Source of the DNA: Phialocephala subalpina | Lineage: Eukaryota; Ascomycota; Leotiomycetes; Helotiales; Mollisiaceae | Direction of reading: 5' to 3' | DNA: 49,874 bases | Assembly: GCA_900073065.1 (NCBI GenBank) | Contig: FJOG01000061.1 | Location: 66,589 to 116,462 of the forward strand | Shown: positions 33,802-45,671 of the stretch, piece after piece | Layout: each line of letters opens with the position of its first letter | Position numbering within the stretch: the first letter of the stretch is position 1 | Notes under the pieces: model-generated | Database searches by the model: none | What the model saw: the letters and a program-made list of their open reading frames with translations, nothing else | Told to the model about the DNA's origin: nothing | Translations under genes and position numbers: made by a program

Positions 33802-34465
33802 TTAGCGTTGAATAGAGACACCTTCCAAGTGCCTGACCATCATCTCTCTATACCCCTCAACTCTCGGCGTGACACTTTCGATACCCACAACCTTCGCTCC
33901 GTCATCATACTTCCTCATCCTGACCATATCCCCACTCAATGGATCATTCTTAAACTTCTCCAGCTCCTCCCCTTCAAAGGGTCCCCCTTGGAATCTCAGA
34001 CTCTGTTTTGAGGCATCCGACAGTCCATCATAGTAGCTCGAATCGATCGCAGTCAAGTATCTGGTTTCATGAGCAATGGGACGGAAGGAGCGACATGTGG
34101 AAGGGATACCGTTTTGCAGCAACATGGCTCCCGACCAGCCTGGACACCTTCTTACTAAATCCTAAACCCTTCAAGTACTCCTCACCAATCATCTCATGTC
34201 CCACTCTTCCCACTGATCCTGTACCTTCGATTGACATGGAGACATCTTTCGCCTCTTCAATAGGAAGGAATTGGCCGATGTCGTGGAGAAGTGATGCTAG
34301 GATGAGTTCATCGTCACCTCCTGACTTTGAGGCTGACTGTGCGCATTGGAGTGAGTGCTCGAGTTGGGAGATGGATTCGCCGATGTAGTCGCCTGTACCG
34401 CGTTCGTTGAGGAGGGCGATGAGAGTATCTGCTGTTTGGGCTGGGGAGGCGGTTGCTGAAGGCAT
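33802..34465 (-). CDS. HD-domain mixed-valent di-iron oxygenase, PhnZ/TmpB-like
   Basis: Predicted to cleave the C-P bond of an alpha-hydroxylated aminophosphonate to phosphate plus an amino acid (glycine in PhnZ, glycine betaine in TmpB). Exons are 34465-34110 and 34060-33802 (204 aa); the intron is 49 nt. The HD ligands are His37, His61-Asp62 (LLHDIGQ), His90 (VGHE), His114 (GSHVAAK) and an Asp near 171. The spacings 37-61, 90-114 and 114-171 equal those I recall for PhnZ (34-58, 80-104, 104-161). The gating pair Tyr27/Glu30 (DYIGE) and Lys118 are also present at the PhnZ offsets. myo-Inositol oxygenase and plain HD phosphohydrolases lack this Y-x-x-E signature. Upstream on the same strand is a 2-oxoglutarate dioxygenase, the usual partner. 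The substrate is an inference. Confidence 0.82.
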
Positions 34466-34910
34466 TTCGAAATGAGGTTTGGAGCCACAAGTCTTTAGTG
34501 TGAGTTGATGAGCTGGAGCTAAAGCCTGAAGTTGATATGGTCTTGAATCTTGAAGTAGAAAGCAAGAATCGGAGGGGCAGCGATTGGTTCATAAGGTGGG
34601 ACGAGCTAGCACCTTCGAGCTGAGCTGCATATGAGCGGAATAGTTCCGCTTCAATCACAAAATCAAAGTACTCCTCAAATTCGAAACGGAGGATCACAGA
34701 GGAGATAAAAAAAATCTTTTACATTGTTCATTTGCTTGGCAACTTCTCGAAAATAATAAAAGGGGGCGGGATAGTTAAGCGAGAATGGTTCTCAGGCCAT
34801 GCCCCTGAATTTCAGTCAGACCAGGCTTCAGTTCCAGGCAATGATCGCTAATTTTCCAAGCTTCAATACCGTAGAATTCAGCGCATTTTACCCCGCCAGC
34901 CCTTACGTTT
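34466..34910. promoter_or_regulatory. Spacer between the dioxygenase and HD genes
   Basis: 445 bp holding the 3' end of the dioxygenase transcript and the promoter of the HD gene. No CACGTG here and no coding potential. Confidence 0.45.
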
Positions 34911-35840
34911 TCAAGCAACAAATTGCTTCCCCATATCAACACTCAGCATCGGACTTCCAAACCCATACCTCAACGAACCTTCTTCATACCTCTGTCCCTG
35001 GACCCTCTTATGCGTTGGCGGCCAAAGCTTGGCTCGATCTTCATAGTACTCATCATGCAAATCTCCTTCGCTCTTGCAATTGTATGTTGCGTAGATGGCT
35101 TTTCGATCTGAGCTGCTCGTGTTTGCTCCACTTCTGTGAGCGAGGTATGAGCCGAAGATGAGTAGCTCTCCTATATTTCGATCAGTTATGTTTCACTCAG
35201 AGGTTGGATCTCTTACCAGCTTCAAGCTCAACAGGCACCCATGTCTGCTTCCCCACCCAACTTTTCTCGATACAGTTGTCAGAACGGTCTATGGGAACAT
35301 CCATGACATGACTTCCCTCAACTACTTCCAAGCCTCCATTTGCCATGTTTGATGCATCGACAGCGAGCAAAATAGTGAGATGCTTGATGTTCTTCACGTG
35401 CGTGTATGCTGTACTGTCGATGTGAGGAGCGAAGCCTCCCGATCCAGCAAGCTTGTAGTTGACTTTCAGATATCAGCGCATGCTCAAAAAAAGCTTCGAA
35501 TGGAGATGAAATTTTGAAAAATACTCTTCTCTTTGAATAGTAGCATTTCCTCATCAGCAAGCTGGCCCAGAATACTTAACAATCTTGGACCACGAAGAAG
35601 TCTGTTGAAGTCTTGATGATAGTTCGCATAATTCTCTGTCCTGCACAAAACTCGCTTTCCTGATGCGTTGATCTCTTCGTACGGCATCCATGGCGTTTCT
35701 TCTGTTCGTGGAAGATCATGCACCTCTTGTGCCCATCGTTGCAGGTCTTTTGCTTGGTCTTTGCTGAGGATGTTCCTCAAGATGAGGTAGCCATTCTTGT
35801 CGAAGAATGACTTTTGCTCGGGTGTGATCTCGTACTCCAT
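34911..35840 (-). CDS. Fe(II)/2-oxoglutarate dioxygenase, phytanoyl-CoA dioxygenase (PhnY/TmpA-like)
   Basis: A non-haem iron hydroxylase. By partner and sequence it is a candidate for alpha-hydroxylation of an aminoalkylphosphonate. Exons are 35840-35525, 35462-35217 and 35170-34911 (273 aa); introns are 62 and 46 nt. The start at 35840 (MEYEITPEQ) is chosen because upstream in-frame starts are non-ATG. Iron ligands are His119 and Asp121 (FAPHIDSTAYTH) and His199 (LAHRSGANTS), with Arg210 for 2-oxoglutarate. The block LFKEKINYKL before the first ligand is characteristic of the PhnY/TmpA branch as I know it. Other PhyH-fold enzymes (ectoine hydroxylase, toxin-tailoring hydroxylases) remain possible. 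The substrate is unproven, but co-orientation with the HD oxygenase 445 bp downstream mirrors bacterial PhnY-PhnZ and TmpA-TmpB pairs. Confidence 0.85.
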
Positions 35841-36711
35841 TGTTGATATCCTTTGTTCGATTGGGAGAAGATGTGCTTCGGCAGGGCTGAGATATCGAGA
35901 ATTGATGTTGATATCTTTTGAGCACACCGGTTGTACTTGCTCCAATGCAGCGGAGGACTTCCGCTCTGGGTGTCAACAGAGTTCCCTCTGACTCTCGCTC
36001 GGTCCTAAATATTCGGGCTTCCTCCCACGCATCAACAGCTTCAAACGTTTCCCATCGAAATTCACCATCTGGTTAGAATTTCCCTACTTGGTATCGCGCT
36101 TGATCGAGAGATCGGCAATGCGCCCCCCTCCCCCACTTTTCAAGCTTCACACGTGTCGAAACCATTGCATGACATCGCAACTACAAGTGAAATTTCAACG
36201 TCGGGACGAAGTCCGAAGAATTTTTGGCCACCAGGACTTCGCCCTGACATTATCTTTCGGCGCTGCACCCGAACTCAGAACCTGCAGCTGCGTGCTGGAA
36301 CGATGTAACCGCGATCCACAAGGTGAAATGTCCCAGTTGCATGGATGCTGGGTCCCCGAGGGTTCGTGGGGCAGCGGCAAGCTTCGTCCCGCGGGTCGCT
36401 AGTGATCTCGGAGACTACCATTTATATTCAGATATGAGAGCACGTTGTGTATTTCATTCTTGCTAGACAGGAAAATGCATCGCACCCATGCGCCATTCCG
36501 TACGGTGGGTTTGGAAAGAGAGGGAGACGTTTGTCCTCTCTAATGGGGTGGCATCAAACTCAAGTGAACGAGACATCCCACGTGGTCATTACTGAAAGTG
36601 ATAATATGGTGTTCTGTCACTCTTGTTATAGCTCTTCTCACATCCCATCTTCTTTCTTGTTTCTAGTCCTCGAGGTAACCAAACAGAGGCTTTCATTTCC
36701 AAACAGGCACC
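35841..36711. promoter_or_regulatory. Divergent promoter with CACGTG motifs, dioxygenase / transporter
   Basis: 871 bp between the dioxygenase (-) and the GIT1-like transporter (+). It contains CACGTG at 36150-36155, CCACGTGG at 36578-36585 and CACGTT at 36441-36446. CACGTG/CACGTT is the core bound by Pho4/NUC-1 bHLH regulators of phosphate starvation. CACGTG also occurs elsewhere in the window at roughly one per 4 kb, so two in 871 bp is suggestive only. No gene in this stretch. Confidence 0.4.
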
Positions 36712-38365
36712 ATGGAGGCTCCAGATAAGCAACATGACATTGTTGAAGTTGACCCGTCTCTCAACCAGAAAGCTAGCTTCCCTGAGGAGACTGGCATGAA
36801 AGTTTCAGACGTGGTAGTAGCTCGCATTACTCGAACTTCCAGTATTCTGTCTGTCCTCGTTGCTGGTATTGCTCTTTTCAGTGATGGCTACAATGCTCAA
36901 ATCATTGGCTACATGGAGCCACTCTTCTCAGATCTGTAAGTTCACGGTCTCCTGAAGGTAGCAAGCTTCTCACATATCATCAGCTACCCCAATGGCATCT
37001 CTAAAAGCATCAAGACTCGTCTCTCTAACTCTTACCTTATTGGTGAAATCTTTGGGATGCTCTTCTTCGGCGTTGCAATTGACCGATTTGGGCGACGAAC
37101 TGGGATTGTGTTTGCGACCTTCTTCCTTATTCTCGGTATCATCCTCGCAACTGCCTCTCATGGAGAAAGTCAACTTGGTCTCTTTTGGATGATGATCGTT
37201 GCCCGAGGTGTTGCTGGCTTTGGAGCTGGCGGAGAATACCCCGTTTGTGGAACCAGTGCTGCAGAAGCTTCTGATGAATCTGCGGCAATTCGACGCAAGC
37301 GAGGTATCCTGGTTGCTATGTCCACTGACTTTGCTATCGATCTTGGATTCGTCATTGCTGGTGCTGTGGCGTTGATTGTCCTTGCTTGTTACAGCAATCG
37401 ATCGTCTGAGGGAGTGTGGAGAATCTGCTTTGGACTGGGCATCGTGGTAAGCATTTCAAACCTGAATTCCTTGATATCCACAAAGCTCATGAATCCAGCT
37501 CCCAATGTCTGTTTTCTTCTTTAGAATCAGAATGGTCAACTCAACTCAATATCGAAAGCACGCCATCAAAAACAACGTGCCTTACATTCACGCACTAAAA
37601 TTATACTGGAAACCCATGCTAGGCACATGTAAGCATTACTACCGTCAATTTCAATGGATCCACTGACTTTATGACCTAGCACTGGCATGGTTTACTTATG
37701 ATGCAGTGACTTATCCGTTTGGGCTTTTCTCCTCCACCATCATCGGCCAGCTGAACCCCGGTAACACCCTCGTCCAAAACATCGGCTACGGCACAGTCGT
37801 AAACTGCTTTTACCTCCCCGGCTGTATTATCGGCGGACTACTCATGGATCGTATCGGTCGAAAGCAGACCATGACTCTTGGTTTCATGCTCTGGGCTTTG
37901 GTAGGATTCATCCTTGGCGGTACCATCGGACCAATTCAGACCGTCTTTCCTCTCTTCGTTGTCATGTACGGAATCTTCAACTCCCTCGGGGAGATGGGAC
38001 CTGGAGTAGCCACGTTCCTCTGCGCTGCGGAATCTTTCCCAACCCCTCTGCGTGGACATTACATGGGATTTGCGGCTGCTGTCGGGAAAGCGGGTGCTGC
38101 GATTGGGATACAAGTGTTTACCCCTATCCAAGACTCTTTCTCGGATGAGTTGAAAGGTCAGCAGGGTGTTTTCTTGATCGGATCTGCGCTCGCAGTTGTG
38201 GGTGGATTGATTGCTTGGTTTTTGATTCCGGATAAGGAGAAGGATTTGGAGAGTGAGGATGTGAGGTTCAAGGCATATCTGGAGGAACATGGGTTTGATA
38301 CTAGCTGCTATGGTGAGAGTTTGATGGATGATGTCAAGACGACGGCGTTCAAGATTCAAGGATGA
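36712..38365 (+). CDS. MFS transporter, glycerophosphodiester/phosphate permease (GIT1-like)
   Basis: A proton-coupled plasma-membrane permease of the fungal GIT1 branch of the phosphate:H+ symporter family, which imports glycerophosphoinositol or glycerophosphocholine. Exons are 36712-36935, 36984-37446, 37499-37628 and 37680-38365 (500 aa); introns are 48, 52 and 51 nt. Twelve hydrophobic helices are visible. Markers are FSDGYNAQIIGY in helix 1, DRFGRRTG and DRIGRKQT in the two MFS loop motifs, RGVAGFGAGGEYPVCGTSAAEASDE, and GEMGPGVATFLCAAESFPTPLRG. It is complete. The divergent position next to the dioxygenase suggests that the imported substrate feeds that enzyme. A phosphocholine-like phosphonate would be a sensible cargo for this branch, but that is inference. 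Confidence 0.9.
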
Positions 38366-39963
38366 GGTGGGAGACTTGGCTCGCTATGTTGAGTAAAAGC
38401 GGCAGAGAAGTTGGAGAGCTGGGAATGAGAGCAATACAAGGTCCCAGAAACTAAGTGATTTGTGATTAATCTCTAAAATGGTATGCCGAAGAAGAGGGAT
38501 TTTATTTGCTTAATGCTAAAATACCTAACTTGACTTGAGGACTTCTGTCAGCTTCTAATGTCCACAACTGCTAGGGACTTTGGGGTGCCACTTTTTCTCG
38601 AAACCGCGAGCTTAGCTATGATAGACTAGAAGATGATGGTAAGATCTCTTATATAGCACGTGCGGATTTGCTCACTTGAAATTGACACCATGATGAGGTA
38701 ATTATTGCTTACATCAGTTTCATAGTGATCTTCATCGTGAATTAAATTTGGTTTGACTTATCAAAGAAGCTCTTTTGTTTAGGTAGCAGTCAGACGCCAG
38801 GCATTTTGTTCATTCTGAATTTCAAGTATCCCTTTAGGCTTGAGCGTGCTTGCATTCTTTCCTCCTAGTAAGCTCCGGGGGCTCCTTAGAACCTTCACTT
38901 TGTTCGTAACGTCCCTTCTCACACTTAGAATATCTTCAACTATGGTGTGGTCTTCTCTTGCAAGCCCCTGAACATAATCTCCCTGCAGCAAGGACATTCA
39001 GGAGCGTTGAGGTCGTCGTTGGTTTCGAAATTTCGAACAGGACAGAAAAAGGTTTCGGCGATGTCTATATGCAGGCAAATTTTAATTCCTTTGAATGGCT
39101 GTGCTGTTGAAGGTATCTTCTAGTACAGTATGAGATTGACTTGAGAGCTTTTGGTTGGTATCTGGCTGTTTTAACAGCGAGGACGGTCAGATCGTAAGGG
39201 GGAAGGAGAATTTTTATACCCGGTGTATGAGCTTTTTGACTCCGTTCATAAAATTGTGTATACTTTCCAATAGTTAATCACGCAAAATTCCAACATTCTG
39301 GCGCCTCAGTAACATGATACTTTTGAATCACTCATGAAATCCGTTAAGATAGCAGATCTAACTTGACGTAATATATGATTGTATGTCCAACATGAAACCC
39401 GGGTCGTAAGATATGACTTCTTGACTTCGCATAAGGTACGTACCATCGAGCACAGATGCTCATCTCAAGCCACTGCCTTCGATCAAACCAACAAGCTAAG
39501 GCATTCCTCGTCCGAGAAAGTGAATCCATTCTGACACGTCTGATTCTATTATACGAAAGCTGCCAATGAGGGGTTTGTCGGCATGTGAATGGAAGCTCAT
39601 ACGAAATGTGGTTGGATGCTGTGATAACCCAGCGAGGCAACACCAAGATTCTTGGCAAGCCACATGCACACATGCCCAATCACGAGACTTCGCGATTATC
39701 ACGCGCCGCGAGCTGCCTAAAGTTTCTGCATACCTGCCGCGTGAAGAACGCAGCCAAGACTTCAACGCGGAATCCAATGTTCCGATGCTGACAGACAGAG
39801 AGATATGAAAAGGCATAAGAAGTGGCACTTTCCCATCCGAAGCAACAGTTTGTAGAAGTAATTGCCTCCAAAAGTACTCTACAAAGGTTGAGATTTTTTG
39901 AACCTTTTCATCCAAAGTCAATCCTAGCTACACACCATCGAAATTCTACCCTCTTTGGCTAAA
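38366..39963. other. Intergenic, possible decayed RING-like fragment
   Basis: 1.6 kb without a convincing gene. On the - strand about 39080-38940 reads a short Cys-rich fragment (F-F-C-P-V-R...A-P-E-C-P-C-C-R) that resembles the end of a RING finger, but it is closed by stops on both sides and has no detectable remainder. The right end is the promoter of the YCII gene. Confidence 0.45.
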
Positions 39964-40398
39964 ATGCCGCGCTTCATCATCTTCGTGCGTGCTACCGCCG
40001 TCTCAGAAAGCGAACTCAAACCCGACCCCGAGCTCATGGAAGCCATGACCGGCTACAACGCCACTATGGTCGAAGCTGGTGTCCTTCTTTCCGCCGATGG
40101 CCTCCTCCCCAGCAGTCGTGACAGTACGAGAATCACCTTCCATGATTCCGTACAGCCGACCGTTCAAAGGGGCCCTTTTCCTCCGAGCGAGCTTATTTCG
40201 GGATTTTGGATTGTGAAAGTCAAGGATTTGGATGAGGCGGTTGCTTGGGCTGTCAAGTGCCCCTTTAAGGAAGGGGGGACTACTGAGGTTCGAAGGATTG
40301 CGCAGGCGGAAGATTTTGGTGATGCGATGAGTCCGGAGTTGCGGAAGAGGGAAGAAGAATTGAGGGCACAGCTTGAGAAGACTGCTGAAAGCGGCTGA
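39964..40398 (+). CDS. YCII-domain (YciI/DGPF-like) protein
   Basis: A small soluble protein with a dimeric alpha/beta-barrel fold of unknown activity; relatives include putative isomerases, and the domain occurs in bacterial anti-sigma contexts. Intronless, 144 aa, ATG at 39964 (an upstream in-frame TTG is ignored). Family features are the opening strand MPRFIIFVRA, an E-A-G-V-L-L-S-A-D-G-L strand, and a RGPFPPSELISGFWIVKVKDLDEAVAWA block corresponding to DGPF...E-x-x-GG-F-W...D-x-x-E-A-x-x-W-A. The charged C-terminal helix is slightly longer than in bacteria. It stands alone between two long intergenic stretches. Confidence 0.87.
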   Translation: MPRFIIFVRATAVSESELKPDPELMEAMTGYNATMVEAGVLLSADGLLPSSRDSTRITFHDSVQPTVQRGPFPPSELISGFWIVKVKDLDEAVAWAVKCPFKEGGTTEVRRIAQAEDFGDAMSPELRKREEELRAQLEKTAESG

Positions 40399-41713
40399 GG
40401 AACCAAGAGATTCTTCTAGAATACTTGTCATGTTCGCTCGAGTTTATGCGTCTTTGAACGGGGATATGGGTTGCAGATTATATTTCAAATCAATTCAATC
40501 GGTAGTTACGGCCCCAGGTGATATCTTCCAAGAAAGGTCTTGATGATATGGTTGTAAAGTCCTTCAGTTGGAGTTTAATTCTCTTGAGGATTGCTCGAGT
40601 TTTGGCTTGAACTTGGACACGTTAGCCCTGAAGGTGCTTATCTCGTTAGTAAATACTCGAACAGGGGCCGTACACTTGCTAGTCGAGAATGTCCCTAAAT
40701 AAGGAATGTCATACGTTATTGGGCACTAAGTCTATCTTGGAGACCGATACACTGTATACTACCTCGACATCTGCTCTCTCCACTCTTATCTTCTAAAAAG
40801 CGTTCTGCGCCCCATTCTTCTTTTCCCATAGTTCCTCGGGTCGAACATCTAGTCTGGCAACGTAGGTGGGCCAGGAGGGCGAACCTTCCACAACCACTCG
40901 TGAAGTCTGGTCGAATCGTTTTGGTACTGATTCTAAGTCCGCCCGTGGGGTTCATTTGGGTATCGATCGAACCCGCTGAATCCATCCCATAAAGAGTATC
41001 ATAATTGTTGTCCACAACCGGGCCAACAAAATTCAGGAGCTCCAGGCGTGATCTTCCAGCACCAGTGGCAGTAGACCACCTTGTATATGTTTGTAAGTCT
41101 TATCTAGCTACGGTTGTTAGGAGGATCTCTAGTGAGGTCTGGTTGTCGGTTAAAGCTTGAGGTATCTGAAGAAGCATATTGATAGTTTGGAAATAAGAAA
41201 TGCAGGTGGGGGGAATTATTTATGCTTTCGGGCCATGTAATGATTGCGAAAGCTGCTTATCAGAGAGCTTGAATCAAGTGAGTTTAGAAGATAATAGAAA
41301 CCTGAAACCTGGATCTGGATACCGAGAGGTGATGCGAGGAAGCGGTACACTGAATGTACTGTACGAAACAACAGGGACGATTGTGTAGATCCTAAGGGCA
41401 TCACAGATGTGAAGTGAGGGAGCTCAGTCCTTGAAGTGGATTCATAAACGGGCCCGCAGGCCTCTAAGGCCCTGAAGTTGAGTAGAGACACAATCCTATC
41501 ATACAAATCGTTAGACATACAATACAACACAAACAGAACTTTGACTACCGTATCCAGCGCCCCCAATCTCCCAGCCGCACCTGGACTTTTCAAAGCCCAC
41601 TTTCTCTCAACAAGGACGATGGTTAGCTAAGCTTTACTGCGTGCAGTATCTCAGCCTGGCCCAGCATCTTTGATTGTCCTTGATAGGCTAGGAGATTGAA
41701 AGCGCGGGCCAGA
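40399..41713. other. Intergenic, no gene recognised
   Basis: 1.3 kb between the YCII gene and the 3' end of the Zn2Cys6 gene. A 99-codon frame on the - strand (41015-40716) begins at GTG and lacks any recognisable domain. Other frames are shorter or overlap without splice sites. Confidence 0.5.
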
Positions 41714-44609
41714 TCAAATCTGCTGCAGCAACCCCCAAGGCTGATTATCCTCCCATCCAGAAATCAACCACGAATCCGGCAAGTTGAAATACTGCGAATC
41801 CATCACCAAGTCCATACCCATCGCATCCGTTCCCATCCCAACGCCGGTGCCAAACCCAAAATCCTGTCCTGCTGCGGTTCCCATAGCTGCGATCCCCACT
41901 CCATCAACCGCACTCCCATTGTCAATATGCCGCATATACTCATCATTATCCGCCGTCAACGGTATGCGTTTCGCCAACAAGCCCATACAAAGCTCTGCAC
42001 TGTTCCTCGCAGCATCCATGACCATCTTCTCTGCTGGAATACCGAGCTCCATAGCCTCGACTTGTGCCAAAACAACCGAGATGAAAAGGTGGCCTTTGAT
42101 GTTGTTCTCTGCCTGTGAGATTCTTAATGCTGATAAGTCGACAATATCTCGCAATGCCTGCTTCAATGGCTCTCGAGCAGCACGACTCTGCTCTGTGAAT
42201 GTGCCCTCTTCATCAAATTGCGCCAGTAGCTCCGCGAAGACGACCATGGCGGCATGGACCAACAGGCCTTTCTGAAAGCCTCCGCTCATGGCCCTGAGAC
42301 GGGTGTAGTCGTCCTGCTTGCCAGGCTCAATGGATGAATCCCCGGGATCGGATGTGGGGTAATTGAGCATTGTCATTGCGCAATCTAGACAGACTTTCCT
42401 TGAAAAGTAAAATCGCAGATCTGTTTGTGCTCTTGCGGCAAATGGACGATGAAGAGCGAGCAGGAAACGACGAATCCAGAGGTCGAGCATATTGCGGTAC
42501 ATTCGGGGGACATAGGGTCGAGATGATTGTGGATCTTGCATGGAAGAAGTGTTGACGGTGTTTATGAAGTTGTGATGTTCGCGGAGGGCTTTTGTTAATG
42601 TTGAGCCGATGGAGAGCACTTCTTCGTAGCTAGGCTCGGACCGGAAATTATTGGCAAGATATACAACATTCAATCGGGTCTCTACGGATTGATGAAGTAG
42701 GATCTGCAGAGAGGTCTGGGTATAGACGTTCATTGGTTTTGGTTCGGGTGCCCATGTCATGTTCTCGTCCAGATCGGCGTCGTCGAGGTTGCTGGGAGGC
42801 TCAGTGTCGAAGTCTTGGAAGCTTACTAGAGGCGGCATCCCTGAATCGAGCGCGGCTTGAGTATTCAATTCTAAGATCGAGGCCCAGAGTCGTCTGCGAA
42901 GCTCGGCGTGGAGAGGTAGCATTCGAGGAAGGTACTTTGGGTCACGATGGAATCCCATCTGGAATGCCGTCCGAAGAAGGGAGCCGGCCGATATCCATAC
43001 CAAATCGCCTGCCACAGCGTTGGAGAGACGAGACATTATGACAAGACAATGTATCTGCAGTCCAGATATGTGAAGTCTTCCCTTCTCAAACGGCGAAGCT
43101 AGCCACGACTGACCCGCGAAAATCCATTGCAATGCCTGCGGATGCCAATCTTGGTTGTCGTCTTGGTAGAAGCAGGCTCCAATCGACATGGCAAGTAGCA
43201 TCTTCAGGATGAATGTCGAACTGGCAGCAGGTGGGTTCTCCCAATACTGCTGATATTCTTTCCAGAAGCTCGGGATGTGAAACACTCTGACGGTCGACTC
43301 GTTCGTTCTGAAATATAAAGCCATCAACTTGTCGCAGATAGGTCGTGGGGGAACCGAATCGCGGTAGTTGGGGTTCATGAGGAACTTGTTATGAGGACCG
43401 ACTTTGGCGGCACGGGCCATGGATTTACATTTTTGCAGGAGTTCGTTGATATCTGTTCCGGTATCATCTTTTGTGAATTCGGGAGTGTTGTTCTTCGGAT
43501 TGACTTTTAAGCAATTGACTTTGTCGAACTATAGACGTTAGCATAAATCACTGACAACAGCGTTCTAAATCTACCAGTACGTCAAGGATAATCGAAGATG
43601 CTAGTTTGCATTGGCTCTGCTTGCAGTGCTCCTGAGACTCCCCACCAACCGTAGCCCTGGCTCACAGAGATTCGGTCGCAGAATGGTATGGGAAAGCTTC
43701 GAAATTGAAATGGGTGGTTGACACAGAACTGGTATTGACTTACTGTTCCAAAAGAGTACATCCAGTGAGATTGCCCAAAGAATCTCGTCTTTGAGACAGT
43801 CCCTCTTATCTTTCCCTTCTGCTCGAAGGTACCATGAAGGTGGTTGCGTGACTCGAGGAAATCGGACCCCTTTTTGTCGTGAAAGAACGCCACAGAAGCA
43901 TTCCTAGCCGTATTAACGAGCTTAGAGAGGTCTGGGTCCATAGAGTCAGACTCCTCTTGTTCCTCATACTGGCCTGCTTCATCCTGTTGATCTGATCGCT
44001 CAGCTGCCTTCCCTGTGTCCAAGATCTCAGTGTTAGTATTGCTAATTCTGGCACTTCAAAGCGGAGAGTAGAATGTCATGAGAGCCTCGGGACATTCAGG
44101 ACTCTCGAGAGAAGGGCAAAGAAGGGAGAAGATGGCCTACCTCCATTGGTAACAATCGCCAGCTTCTCCTCTAACCTTTGGATGCGATCGAGTAGTGCTT
44201 TGGTGTTGGAGCCGGAGTCGTCTTGCAGGTGTTCCGAATTTGGAGAGTGCCATGAAGTTTGAGTGCCATCTGACAATGGAGCCTTGGGCGATGTACCATC
44301 AGATGGAAGCTGTGAGCTCGATGAGACACTTGCGGCATTCCTTGGACGATTCGCGAGACTAGCTCCAATTTGGATTGGGTCCTGGTAGATCAGAGGCCCT
44401 TTCTTCATATGCTGGATAGCGCCGGCGCTATCTGGACTGTAGCTGCAATGGGCAGTCTTAGACTGCTGACACTGAGTACAGGGGTAATTGCGGTCACACT
44501 TGATCTTCCTCTTTCGACATTGCTCACAGGAAAGAGCGGGCCTGCGTCGTTTGCGGGGAGGTGCGGTGCTGCTTGAGGAGCTTAGCGTAGGGCCAGGTAT
44601 GTCCGACAT
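41714..44609 (-). CDS. Zn2Cys6 transcription factor with fungal-specific TF domain
   Basis: A nuclear binuclear-zinc-cluster regulator. Exons are 44609-44141, 44012-43744 and 43528-41714, in frame, 850 aa. The zinc cluster is at residues 28-55, C-x2-C-x6-C-x5-C-x2-C-x7-C, preceded by PPRKRRRPAL. It is followed by a linker and a coiled-coil heptad segment (LLDRIQRLEEKLAIV) ending exon 1. Exon 2 holds an acidic stretch and the F-F-G-Q-S-H-W-M motif that opens the middle homology region. Exon 3 holds the long fungal TF domain with RRRLWASILELNTQAALDSG. Introns are 128 and 215 nt; the second is long for this window and may hide a micro-exon. The C-terminus is Gly/Met/Asp-rich, perhaps an activation region. 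It is divergent from the MCT-type transporter, which it may control. Confidence 0.88.
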
Positions 44610-45671
44610 GTCAGAGACAATGGTGTTCAGAATAACCCAGCGGCTCTGGGGCAATGATAGATAGACGAGGTGTTCTGCGGGGTGAAGTGAGTAATGTAGC
44701 GCTTATTACAGGCCGGTCTGAGCAAGCTTTGATGGAGGAAGGTGGGCTGGGCTGCTCTTTCAGGGCGTGTTCCTCTGCACTCTCGGCTCCGAATGGCGGA
44801 CTTAAAGTCCCAGCGAGGCTAGAACATCAAAGTCTGCAGCTCTTGGATGTTGTTGTGGCTCTATCGTGGCTTGCCTTTCCGTGATTTCAGGGGGTGAGGT
44901 TGATTTAGGCGATTGAGGTGGGACGGTTGGGGTTAAATGGCTGGATCCGGGTGGATCGGTACGGAGTAAAGCACGGAGTTCGATTAGTGGCCAAACTAAC
45001 ACCTGAGGCAACGAGAGTGAGAAAAGGGAGTTGCGCAACATCAAGCGAGATCGGTGAGTGTGTCAACAGGAGTGAGAAACTGTTGATATGATAATGTTCC
45101 ACGACAAGAGAAATATTTTTGACTCACAAAAGTCATTAGATCAGCGGCGCAGCTGGCTTCCTCATAAGCACGGCCCAAAGATCTGGCCGTAATCTTATCA
45201 GATCGTCCGAGAGCGAAAGGCCGAGAGAGCGAGACTCGAAATTCCCGACGGATATAAAGAATATCCCGCTGACTAACATTCTCGACGCACACTTTTGTTG
45301 AGCTTATTGGCTGTACAATGCTGGAACATTTACATGGGTAGACGGCCTGTCCAAAAGAGCACACCGTGCTAAGATGAAGAATTGATATATATTCAATGGA
45401 GACGCACATGATGGAGAGCTTATTCACTTTTCATTCATTCACATAGTTCGTTTTTCTTTCAAGAAATACGTAATCTTTATTTCTTGTACATACTTCCCCC
45501 TTCTCCTCGAAGATCACGTGTACGGATATCCAGAGAGCATATAACTGTTCAGCCTAATCTCTCCGTGAAACCTTTACTCATCACCTCTGCCGCAGCCTTG
45601 CGTTCTCATAGACATATCGCCTTGGTCTTTCCCTTGCTTATTCACTTCCTGACCACCCACATCTCAAAACA
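44610..45671. promoter_or_regulatory. Divergent promoter region, Zn2Cys6 factor / MCT transporter
   Basis: 1.06 kb between two head-to-head genes. CACGTG occurs at 45515-45520, about 150 bp before the transporter ATG. No coding signal. Confidence 0.45.

Noticed and set aside
38940..39080. Cys-rich RING-like fragment on - strand
   Set aside because: Only one half of a possible finger is visible, it is bounded by stops, and no upstream exon is found.
40716..41015. 99-codon frame on - strand
   Set aside because: Starts at GTG, no domain, no link to the neighbouring genes.
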